Source of the DNA: Hyphomicrobium sp.
GTDB taxonomy: Bacteria > Pseudomonadota > Alphaproteobacteria > Rhizobiales > Hyphomicrobiaceae
Assembly (NCBI RefSeq): GCF_019744875.1
Contig: NZ_JAIETU010000002.1
Coordinates: forward strand, 372,001-436,000
Direction: 5' to 3'
Length of the DNA stretch: 64,000 nt
Shown here: positions 10,293 to 17,175 of the stretch, piece after piece
How positions within the stretch are numbered: the stretch's first letter is position 1
Layout: each line of letters begins with the position of its first letter
Notes under the pieces: model-generated
What the model was told of the DNA's origin: nothing
Seen by the model: the letters and a program-made list of their open reading frames with translations, nothing else
Databases searched by the model: none
Position numbers and translations under genes: made by a program

Positions 10293-10988
10293 TCAGCGGG
10301 TTTTCGCTCGTGGCTTGCGCGCGGATTTCTTGGCGGTTCCCGCCGGTTTGCGGCGTGTCTTCGCCGCTGCCTTCTTAGCCTGCGCCGCGATGCGTTGCGC
10401 CGCGCGCGATCCCGGCACGGGGCGCCCGCCATGCGCTGCGATGTATCCGTCGCTCTTTGCGCGCGGCGTGTAGGTCTTCGCGCCCTTGGCGTAGTCGCTC
10501 ACCGCGATGGGATCGATCTTCTTCCATCGCCGGTACTCCGCGTTCGAGAGCATGGCATCCGGTACGGCGGGCTTGCCGAGCTTCGCCTCGATATAGGACT
10601 GGAACGCGGTGCCGATGCCCTGGCGGCGCGCTCCGCGCACAATCTGAAAGTTGGTGATCTGGATCGTGTGGCCGAAGTTGCGGATGTCGGCAGAGCCGAC
10701 TTCCGCGCCGTTCTTGAAAAACTTCGCCGTCGTGCGGCCGTGCGCGTCCGTGTCGTGCCGGAAGGTCACGCCGTCCGGCGGCGCGCTTGTCTTGCGGCGC
10801 GTGGTGCGCGGCGCCGAGACCTTGACGGTTGCGCGCGGCGACACGCGGGAGCCGCGCGACTTGTTGTGCTCTGCTGGCCGCGGCTTGGCTGGCACGGACT
10901 TCGTGGGCCGGCGGCTGGTTGCCCGCCTGCGGGGCGTCGCTTCATCATTGGCCGCGGCCGGCGGAAGGCTTCGGGGCGCATCAATCAA
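10293..10988 (-). CDS. GNAT-like core with histone-like basic tails
   Basis: A 231-residue protein in three parts. Residues 1-72 are basic and Pro/Ala/Arg-rich; residues 73-150 form a compact core; residues 170-231 are Lys/Ala/Arg-rich (IAAQAKKAAAKTRRKPAGTA). The core contains IQITNFQIVRGARRQGIGTA, where RxxGIGTA resembles the acetyl-CoA loop of GNAT acetyltransferases, then FQSYIEAKLG. The tails resemble bacterial histone-H1-like sequences and probably bind nucleic acid. It converges on the MgtC-like gene with 27 bases between. An acetyltransferase assignment is tentative, since only one motif is visible. Confidence 0.6.
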   Translation of the reverse strand: MIDAPRSLPPAAANDEATPRRRATSRRPTKSVPAKPRPAEHNKSRGSRVSPRATVKVSAPRTTRRKTSAPPDGVTFRHDTDAHGRTTAKFFKNGAEVGSADIRNFGHTIQITNFQIVRGARRQGIGTAFQSYIEAKLGKPAVPDAMLSNAEYRRWKKIDPIAVSDYAKGAKTYTPRAKSDGYIAAHGGRPVPGSRAAQRIAAQAKKAAAKTRRKPAGTAKKSARKPRAKTR

Positions 10989-11238
10989 GGTCCGTTCGAT
11001 GAGCGCCCCCAGACTTCGGATCGGTTTGGTCCATCGCCCGCGATGACCTCGCGTCTCTTTTGGCGGCCGTCATCCGATTTCGTCAAGCCCGCCATTTGAT
11101 GCCTCGGGCGGCCCTCAGCAGATATCGCTTGCCAGCCGCTGGAGCGGCCGTGAGACTACGGAGAGATGGGCGGCGCGCGCTCCACGGAGCGCGGGCGTTA
11201 CTCGAGTTTGCGTAGGCTTCACAAACGCGGATCCCCTC

Positions 11239-12135
11239 ATGGGGCCTCAATCGGCGGACGACCGGGATAGCCGGGATGCCTGGCTCGAAGCGGCGGACGG
11301 ACGTCCCTGGCCGCTCGGCGCAAGTTGCTCGATCGGGCGGGCGCCCTCCAATACCATCGTGCTCGACGACCGGCGCATTTCGCGGCGCCACGCCGTCGTG
11401 CATCGCCAGGACAGCACGGAGTACTGGCTCGTCGACCTCGGCAGCGGCAACGGCTCCTTCATCAACGGGTTGCGCATCGCCAATCCGACGCGTCTCTACG
11501 ACGGCGATTGCGTGGGGATCGGGGAATCCATCCTCACTTTCCGCCAGGCCTTTGGCTCGGGCGCCCGCGCGCTGACGTCCGCCCATTCTTCCATGACAAT
11601 GATCGAGGTGAAGAGCGCCCGATGCTGGATGCTGGTCGCCGACATCGTCGGATCGACCAAGCTCGCCACGTCCTACGAGCCGGCGCGGTGGGCCTCTCTC
11701 GTCGGGGCCTGGACTGACGGATGCCGCCGCATCGTCGAGGGCAACGGGGGGCTGATCAACAAGTACCTCGGCGACGGCTTCCTCGCCATCTGGCCGCGCG
11801 ACGGCCAGCCGACGAAGCCGGTCAAGGAGGCGATCGCCGCCCTGCTCAGTCAGCAGCGCGGCGCGCGGCTGCCGTTCCGGATCGCGGTGCACTTTGGCGA
11901 CGTCGTGATGGGCGGCGGGCGCAGCCTCGGCGAGGACAACATCTCGGGCGCGGAACTCGTGCTGCTGTTTCGCATGGAGAAGATCGCCGGCAGCATCAAC
12001 CGGACATTTCTCTGCAGCGAGCCGGCGGCCGCGAAACTGCAATCCCTGATCGACCTCGAATTCGTGGGCGAGCACGCGATTACCGGCTTCACCGACAACC
12101 TGCCGCGGCGGTTCTTCGGCATCCGCTCGAAATAA
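11239..12135 (+). CDS. FHA domain fused to class III nucleotide cyclase domain
   Basis: A 298-residue cytoplasmic protein. Residues 28-105 are a forkhead-associated domain: GR at 33-34, ISRRH at 47-51, and LGSGNGSFING, the phosphothreonine-binding pattern. Residues 128-297 form a class III cyclase domain with metal-binding Asp135 (VADIVGS) and Asp179 (KYLGDGF); Lys175 in KxxGD suits adenine recognition. The transition-state Arg is probably Arg245 in LLFRMEKIA, but the Asn expected four residues earlier is Val241. Activity may therefore be reduced or altered. It converges on an aldehyde dehydrogenase gene 8 bases away. Confidence 0.85.
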   Translation: MGPQSADDRDSRDAWLEAADGRPWPLGASCSIGRAPSNTIVLDDRRISRRHAVVHRQDSTEYWLVDLGSGNGSFINGLRIANPTRLYDGDCVGIGESILTFRQAFGSGARALTSAHSSMTMIEVKSARCWMLVADIVGSTKLATSYEPARWASLVGAWTDGCRRIVEGNGGLINKYLGDGFLAIWPRDGQPTKPVKEAIAALLSQQRGARLPFRIAVHFGDVVMGGGRSLGEDNISGAELVLLFRMEKIAGSINRTFLCSEPAAAKLQSLIDLEFVGEHAITGFTDNLPRRFFGIRSK

Positions 12136-12143
12136 GCGCGCGC

Positions 12144-13571
12144 CTACTCGCCCCAGCCGCCCATGGCTTTGACTTCGAGATACTCCTCGAGCCCGAAGCG
12201 GCCCCATTCGCGGCCGTTGCCGGATTGCTTCATGCCGCCGAACGGCGCGCGGCGGTCGTTCATGACGCCGTTGAGGTTGACGTTGCCGGCGCGCAGACGG
12301 CGGGCAACCGCCCGGGCGCGGTCGATGTCGCCGGAGGATACGTAGCCGGCCAGACCATACGGGGTGTCGTTGGCGATGCGCACGGCGTCGTCCTCGTCCC
12401 GGTAGGCCAGGATCGAGAGCACGGGGCCGAAGATCTCCTCGCGCGCGATGGTCATGTCCGGCGTGACGTTGGCGAACACGGTCGGGCGCACGAAGAAGCC
12501 CTTGTTGAGCCCCTGCGGGCGGCCTGGGCCGCCGGCTGTGAGCGTTGCGCCTTCCGAGACGCCGCTTTCGATCAGGCGCTGGATCTTGTCCCACTGCGTG
12601 CGGTTGGCGACGGGGCCCGTTTCGGTCTCCTTGGCGCGGGGATCGCCGACGCGGAGGCTGTCGGCGACGGCGGCCGCGATGGCGGCGGCCTCGTCCATGC
12701 GCGAGAGGGGCACCAGCATGCGGGTCGGCGCGTTGCAGGACTGGCCGGAGTTGCCGAAGCAATGGCGCGCGCCGCCGCCCACCGCCTTCTCGAAGTCGGC
12801 GTCGGCGAGAATGATGTTGGCGGACTTGCCGCCCAGCTCCTGCGTCACGCGCTTCACGCTCGGCGCCGCGCGGATGGCGACGTCGATGCCGGCCCGCGTC
12901 GAGCCCGTGAACGACACCATGTCGAGCCCGGGATGGGCGCTGATGGCAGCCCCGACCTCAGGACCGACGCCATTGACGAGGTTGAACACGCCCGGCGGCA
13001 CGCCCGCCTCATGCAGGATCTCGGTGAGAATCAGCGCCGAGGTCGGCGTGTACTCCGACGGCTTCAGCACCATCGTGCAGCCCGCCGCCAGGGCCGGCGC
13101 GACCTTGCAGGCGACCTGATTGAGCGGCCAGTTCCACGGCGTGATCATGCCGACCGCGCCGATCGGCTCGCGCACAATCAGCGTTGCTCCCATGCGCTCC
13201 TCGAACGGATAGGACTTGAGCGCTTCGAGCGTCGTCATGAAATGGCTGAGCCCCGCGCCCGCATGGACGCGCTCGGCAAACCCGAGGGGAGCGCCCATTT
13301 CGTCGGACACGGCGGAGCCGATTTCGCGCAGCCGCTTGGAGTAGATCTCCATGATGCGCGTCAGCAGGGCGACGCGCTCCTCGCGGGTTGTAGCTGCGTA
13401 GGCGGGCCAGGCCGCGCGCGCCGCCGCGACGGCGGCGTCGACATCCTCGGCCGACCCCACCGCCATGTCGTACATGGGCTCCTCGGTCGCCGGATTGACG
13501 ACGGGGATCGTTCGCCGCTGCTTGGGGTCGACCCACGTGCCGCCGATATAGAATTTGCTTCGATCTACCAT
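12144..13571 (-). CDS. NAD(P)-dependent aldehyde dehydrogenase
   Basis: A 475-residue aldehyde dehydrogenase superfamily enzyme oxidising an aldehyde to an acid. Catalytic residues are Cys279 (GNSGQSCNAP), Glu245 (TQELGGKS) and Asn147 (TPWNWPLNQ); the cofactor loop is FTGSTRAGI. The full length is present. ATG at 13571 gives MVDRSKFYIGGTWV, a normal family start; the frame stays open to 13766 through a repeat-rich leader that is unlikely to be translated. The substrate cannot be set from sequence. Confidence 0.93.
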   Translation of the reverse strand: MVDRSKFYIGGTWVDPKQRRTIPVVNPATEEPMYDMAVGSAEDVDAAVAAARAAWPAYAATTREERVALLTRIMEIYSKRLREIGSAVSDEMGAPLGFAERVHAGAGLSHFMTTLEALKSYPFEERMGATLIVREPIGAVGMITPWNWPLNQVACKVAPALAAGCTMVLKPSEYTPTSALILTEILHEAGVPPGVFNLVNGVGPEVGAAISAHPGLDMVSFTGSTRAGIDVAIRAAPSVKRVTQELGGKSANIILADADFEKAVGGGARHCFGNSGQSCNAPTRMLVPLSRMDEAAAIAAAVADSLRVGDPRAKETETGPVANRTQWDKIQRLIESGVSEGATLTAGGPGRPQGLNKGFFVRPTVFANVTPDMTIAREEIFGPVLSILAYRDEDDAVRIANDTPYGLAGYVSSGDIDRARAVARRLRAGNVNLNGVMNDRRAPFGGMKQSGNGREWGRFGLEEYLEVKAMGGWGE

Positions 13572-13891
13572 CTGACCGGTTCCGTTCCGCGCAATCCGCC
13601 TTACTTGGCATACGAGCGCAACCAGTGGCCAGTCCGCATCGTGCCGCGCATGCCTCCGGCCGGTCTTTTGCTTGCACGCCTTCGGCATGACTTTCCTCGC
13701 ATGCCTCCGGCCAGTCGTTGCTCGCGCGCCTCCGGCGCGACCTGCATTGAAAACAATCGAAATCAATTGGTAACTCTGTTTTTCGTTTCGCTTTTTAAAA
13801 ACACTGTATTCCTCGGCGCATTATTTCTCGAATAGATAAACCTTTAGATTTCCGGGTGACACTCCCCTCAACGCCGTAGTGGAGTTCAGTC
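13572..13891. other. Intergenic region, repeats then AT-rich promoter
   Basis: About 320 bases between divergent genes. The left half carries imperfect 51-base repeats. The right half, about 13745-13850, is AT-rich for this genome, with TTTTTCGTTTCGCTTTTTAA, and probably holds the promoter of the 23-residue-repeat gene. Confidence 0.5.
13647..13745. repeat. Two imperfect tandem units of 51 bases
   Basis: CGCATGCCTCCGGCC occurs at 13647 and again at 13698. The rest of each unit is related (GGTCTTTTGCTTGC against AGTCGTTGCTCGCG), and CCTTCGGC or CCTCCGGC recurs within each. The units lie in the leader upstream of the aldehyde dehydrogenase start. Confidence 0.6.
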
Positions 13892-14653
13892 ATGCGTACC
13901 ATCGCGCTTTCGGGGTTGCTCGTTGCAACGCTCATTCCCCTCACCGTTGACCATCATCTTCCGAACGCCCGCCAGACGCAGGCGATGCGCGCGTCGATCT
14001 CGTCCGAATTGCAGAAGACCGTCATGACGGCGCTCTTTACCTCGCAGAGAAACGGTGAAATCGACCGCTCCATGCGGCGCGTCGAGACCCTGCGCACGCG
14101 CGAGTTCACCGCCGAGCGCAATCGCGAAATCAACCGCTCGATTGCTGCGCGCGATGCGATCGCGCCGGTGCTGTTTGCTGAAGCCCGCCTTGCGGAGATC
14201 GAAGCGGCCAGCGAACGCAGCGCCATGGTCGCCGCCGCCGACTTCATGGCGGAGCGCAATGCGGAAATCGACCGCTCGATGGCCGCTGCCGACGCAGGAC
14301 GCGCCGCGCTCTTTGCCGAAGCCCGCCAGCGCGAGATCGACCAGTCGATTGCGATGGACAGCGCTGTGCGCACCGCCGCCTTCACGTTCAAGCGCAATGT
14401 CGAAATTGCCGCCGCAATGGCTGCAACCGACCGGGCCCGCGAGGCCCGCTTCGCCGAAGCGCGCAACCGCGAAATCGACATCAGCATGACGAAGGTTTCC
14501 CAGCAGCAGGACATGGCCTTCATTGCGGCCCGAAACGCCGAAATCGAGATTTCGATGGCGCGCGTCAACGGCGAGTCCGCCCTGGTGGCGCTCGGCCGCA
14601 TTGCGCCCTATCTAGGCGCCAGCGGCATCGAGACCGCCTCGATCCGCCGCTAG
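13892..14653 (+). CDS. Exported protein of eight 23-residue helical repeats
   Basis: A 253-residue protein with a short N-terminal hydrophobic segment (IALSGLLVATLIPLTV) that probably directs export or anchoring. Residues 49-232 consist of eight units of exactly 23 residues, each starting with Phe and following F-x-x-x-R-N-x-E-I-D-x-S-M. The units are rich in Ala, Arg and Glu and should be helical. No Cys is present. I recognise no family. The sequence ends with IAPYLGASGIETASIRR. GGAG precedes the ATG. The constant length without insertions suggests a regular solenoid or coiled fibre under structural constraint. Confidence 0.8.
   Translation: MRTIALSGLLVATLIPLTVDHHLPNARQTQAMRASISSELQKTVMTALFTSQRNGEIDRSMRRVETLRTREFTAERNREINRSIAARDAIAPVLFAEARLAEIEAASERSAMVAAADFMAERNAEIDRSMAAADAGRAALFAEARQREIDQSIAMDSAVRTAAFTFKRNVEIAAAMAATDRAREARFAEARNREIDISMTKVSQQQDMAFIAARNAEIEISMARVNGESALVALGRIAPYLGASGIETASIRR
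14036..14587 (+). repeat. Eight 69-base coding repeats
   Basis: The DNA behind residues 49-232 of the preceding protein: eight consecutive 69-base units with no length variation. The copies differ in both protein and DNA sequence, so the array is old and not freshly amplified. Confidence 0.85.
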
Positions 14654-14761
14654 AGATCCCCAGCGGCGCTCGGACGCACCTTTCGCGCTCCCTTCACCCC
14701 CTATACACTCGCCGAGGCCGCCCCACCGGGTGGCCTCACGCGTTTCAGGAGCCCCTCACCC

Positions 14762-14998
14762 ATGCCTATGGACCGGTCCGAGATCGAAGAGCTGATCAAG
14801 GCGAAATTTCCGGATGCCAAGATCGTCATCCAGGATCTGGCCGGGGACGGCGATCACTACGCCGCGCGGGTGGAAAGCCAGGCTTTCAAAGGCAAATCCC
14901 GGGTGCAGCAGCACCAGATGGTCTACGACGCCCTCGGCGGGCGCATGGGCGGCGTGTTGCATGCGCTCGCCCTGACCACCGCCGCGCCGCCCGACTAG
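14762..14998 (+). CDS. bolA: BolA-family protein
   Basis: A 78-residue BolA-like protein beginning MPMDRSEIEELIKAKFPDAK, with the family core GDHYAARVESQAFKGKSRVQ and VYDALGGRMGGVLHALAL. BolA proteins pair with CGFS monothiol glutaredoxins to bind and pass on [2Fe-2S] clusters, and the glutaredoxin gene follows directly. AGGAG lies upstream of the ATG; the second Met is an alternative start two codons later. Confidence 0.95.
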   Translation: MPMDRSEIEELIKAKFPDAKIVIQDLAGDGDHYAARVESQAFKGKSRVQQHQMVYDALGGRMGGVLHALALTTAAPPD

Positions 14999-15154
14999 CG
15001 CACCTGGCCACCCTGTCGCCTGGCCACCCCCGTGCCTCGCCACCGTGGCCGCATTGACAACCGGCAGGCGCACGCCACATCTACCGGCACGAATTCGACC
15101 GCCACCCGTACGCGGCGCGCCGCCAGATCCCACGACAAGAAAGGTTTTCGACCC

Positions 15155-15496
15155 ATGAGCGAAGCAACCGCCCACGCGGCGATCAAAGAGACCATCGAGA
15201 GCAACGACGTGGTGCTGTTCATGAAGGGCACCGCCAAGTTCCCGCAGTGCGGATTTTCGGCTCAGGTGGCGCAGATCCTCAACCACCTCGGCGTGCCCTA
15301 CAAGGACGTCAACGTGCTGGACGACCAGGACATCCGCGAGGGCATCAAGAGCTTCACCAACTGGCCGACCATTCCGCAGCTCTACGTCAAGGGCGAGTTC
15401 ATCGGCGGCTGCGATATCGTGCGCGAGATGTTCCAGGCCGGCGAGCTGCACGCCCTGATCCACGACAAGGGCATCGCCCACACGAACCACGGCTAA
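15155..15496 (+). CDS. grxD: CGFS monothiol glutaredoxin (Grx4 type)
   Basis: A 113-residue single-domain glutaredoxin with the cluster-binding motif CGFS ([11 protein letters not shown]), [21 protein letters not shown] for glutathione binding, and the usual [15 protein letters not shown] start. It forms homodimers or BolA heterodimers holding a [2Fe-2S] cluster and serves cluster transfer and iron sensing. It follows bolA by 156 bases. AAAGG lies upstream of the ATG at 15155. Confidence 0.96.
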   Translation: MSEATAHAAIKETIESNDVVLFMKGTAKFPQCGFSAQVAQILNHLGVPYKDVNVLDDQDIREGIKSFTNWPTIPQLYVKGEFIGGCDIVREMFQAGELHALIHDKGIAHTNHG

Positions 15497-15543
15497 GGGT
15501 AGCCGGCTGGACCACGACCGGCGTCGCGTTTCTCACGGCGTGT

Positions 15544-15572
15544 CTGGATCCCGGCCTGCGCCGGGATGACGG
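15544..15572 (+). repeat. REP-like hairpin unit 1
   Basis: CTGGATCCCGGC then CTGC then GCCGGGATGACGG: an 8-bp perfect stem (ATCCCGGC / GCCGGGAT), 4-base loop, and fixed flanks CTGG and GACGG. It is related to the units near 17006 and 17083. Confidence 0.7.
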
Positions 15573-15823
15573 TGGGGCTGGCGGCCGGATGTGGTCGTGA
15601 CTGACGTCGCCTTTGATGGGAACTGACGTCAGGCTGGCGATGGCCTGTGTGCTGCGACGATTTGGAGGCGCACCGGCAGCCCTGTGCCTCAGCCGCTGCG
15701 TCTGCCGACTGCCCGCTACCGCCCCTACCCGCGGAAGCGCCGTCACGGTCAAATTTTTGACGCGGCGGGCCCCTCTAGTCCATGCTTCGGGGCAATCGGG
15801 GCTGGACAGGGCGTAGGCGGCAG

Positions 15824-16945
15824 ATGCGTTTGGGCGGACGGCGCTTTCTGTTGAGCCTGGCGATCATCGGCGCGGCCGTGTGCCTCGCGCTCGGCATCAC
15901 GCTCCCCATTATCCGCCTTACGAAATACGTGTTCTGGACGACCGAGCATTCGCTGCTCTCGACGGTGGACGTGCTGATCCGCGACGGGCAGACATTTCTC
16001 GGCGGCACGGTGCTGATCTTCTCGATCGTGCTGCCCGTGTTGAAGCTGCTCTATCTGCTGCTCGTCTCGACGCTTCCGGCCGTGGAGCTGACGCGGCAGA
16101 ACCGCCGCCTCAAGGCGCTCGAGTGGCTCGGCAAGTGGTCCATGCACGACGTGCTGGTGCTGTCGCTCACGATCTTCTTCATCAAGGCCCAGGGTCTCTA
16201 CGACGCGGCGAGCCTTTCGGGCGTCTACTACTTCACGGCCGCTGTCGTGCTGATGATCCTCTCTTACGCGTGGCTCCGCAACGAGGGCCTGACGGCGCGG
16301 CCCGCAGACGAGCCCTCGACGCAGACGGCGCTCGCGCGGCAGATCTCGCCGTTCCGCAATTTCGTGCTGAGCTTCCTCATCATCCTGGCCACGGTGTTCT
16401 TTGCGCTCGGGATCATCCTGCCGGTCATCCGCTTCACCACCGTCTACGTCTGGACCAACGAGCATTCCATCGCGACCATCATCTGGGCGCTGTTCGAGAA
16501 CGAAGAGTACTTCCTCACCGTCGTGCTGTTCCTGTTCTCGATCCTGTTTCCGTTCCTGAAGCTGTTCTACCTGCTGACGCTCGTGACCTCGCCCGACATC
16601 CCGCCGGAGTTCCGCAAGAAGTCCATTTCGACGATGGAGTGGCTGGGGCGCTATTCGATGACCGACGTCATGGTGCTCGCGCTGATGATCTTCTACGTCA
16701 ACTCCTCGGGCTACACCGAGGCGACCGTGCTGCCGGGCGTCTACTTCTTCGCGGCGTCCGCCATCATCACGATGCTCGCCTACGGCTGGGCGAACTCAGT
16801 TCCGGTCGCGCGGCCGCTGCGCCGCGAGGTGGCGATCACACCGCTTGCCGTGCAGCCGGACCGCGACGGCCTGCGCGAGGCCGAGCCCACGTCGCACGTG
16901 GTCTCCATGCCGACGAACCCCGGCCGCCGGCATCGTCCGGCCTAG
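15824..16945 (+). CDS. Double PqiA-like integral membrane protein
   Basis: A 373-residue membrane protein built of two similar halves, each with four hydrophobic segments. Repeated motifs are LEWLGKWSMHDVLVLSL in the first half and MEWLGRYSMTDVMVLALMIF in the second. This K/R-W-S-M-x-D-V pattern is characteristic of the paraquat-inducible PqiA family, linked to envelope lipid transport with MCE proteins. No PqiB-like MCE gene lies nearby. ATG at 15824 follows AGGCGG; a more distal ATG at 15782 has no ribosome site. The C-terminal tail is hydrophilic. Confidence 0.82.
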   Translation: MRLGGRRFLLSLAIIGAAVCLALGITLPIIRLTKYVFWTTEHSLLSTVDVLIRDGQTFLGGTVLIFSIVLPVLKLLYLLLVSTLPAVELTRQNRRLKALEWLGKWSMHDVLVLSLTIFFIKAQGLYDAASLSGVYYFTAAVVLMILSYAWLRNEGLTARPADEPSTQTALARQISPFRNFVLSFLIILATVFFALGIILPVIRFTTVYVWTNEHSIATIIWALFENEEYFLTVVLFLFSILFPFLKLFYLLTLVTSPDIPPEFRKKSISTMEWLGRYSMTDVMVLALMIFYVNSSGYTEATVLPGVYFFAASAIITMLAYGWANSVPVARPLRREVAITPLAVQPDRDGLREAEPTSHVVSMPTNPGRRHRPA

Positions 16946-17005
16946 TGCATTTTCCGATCACACGGCTTAGCGCCAGTCCTCTCAAAAGCATTGCTTGAGG
17001 CGTGA

Positions 17006-17034
17006 CTGGACCCTGACCTTCGTCAGGGTGACGG
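17006..17034 (+). repeat. REP-like hairpin unit 2
   Basis: CTGGACCCTGAC, CTTC, GTCAGGGTGACGG. Against unit 1 there are six stem changes making three compensatory base-pair swaps, plus one loop change. The flanks are identical. Confidence 0.7.
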
Positions 17035-17082
17035 ATTTATGGGTCGCTACGGACCGCTCATTCTCAACGTCATCCTTGCCCA

Positions 17083-17110
17083 CGTCATCCCGGCGGAGGC
17101 CAGGATCCAG
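17083..17110 (-). repeat. REP-like hairpin unit 3, inverted
   Basis: CGTCATCCCGGCGGAGGCC then AGGATCCAG is the reverse complement of unit 1 with two differences. Together with unit 1 it brackets the PqiA-like gene in inverted orientation. Confidence 0.65.
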
Positions 17111-17175
17111 TCACCTAAGTCCTCCTGCCGCTTTTGGTCAGAAATTGCTCTGGCATTCAGAACCGCGTCCCGACG

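Noticed and set aside
11721-13835. 700-codon plus-strand open frame across the FHA-cyclase end and aldehyde dehydrogenase
   Set aside because: It is an antisense and frame-shifted shadow of two well-supported genes, with low-complexity Arg/Ala/Asp sequence.
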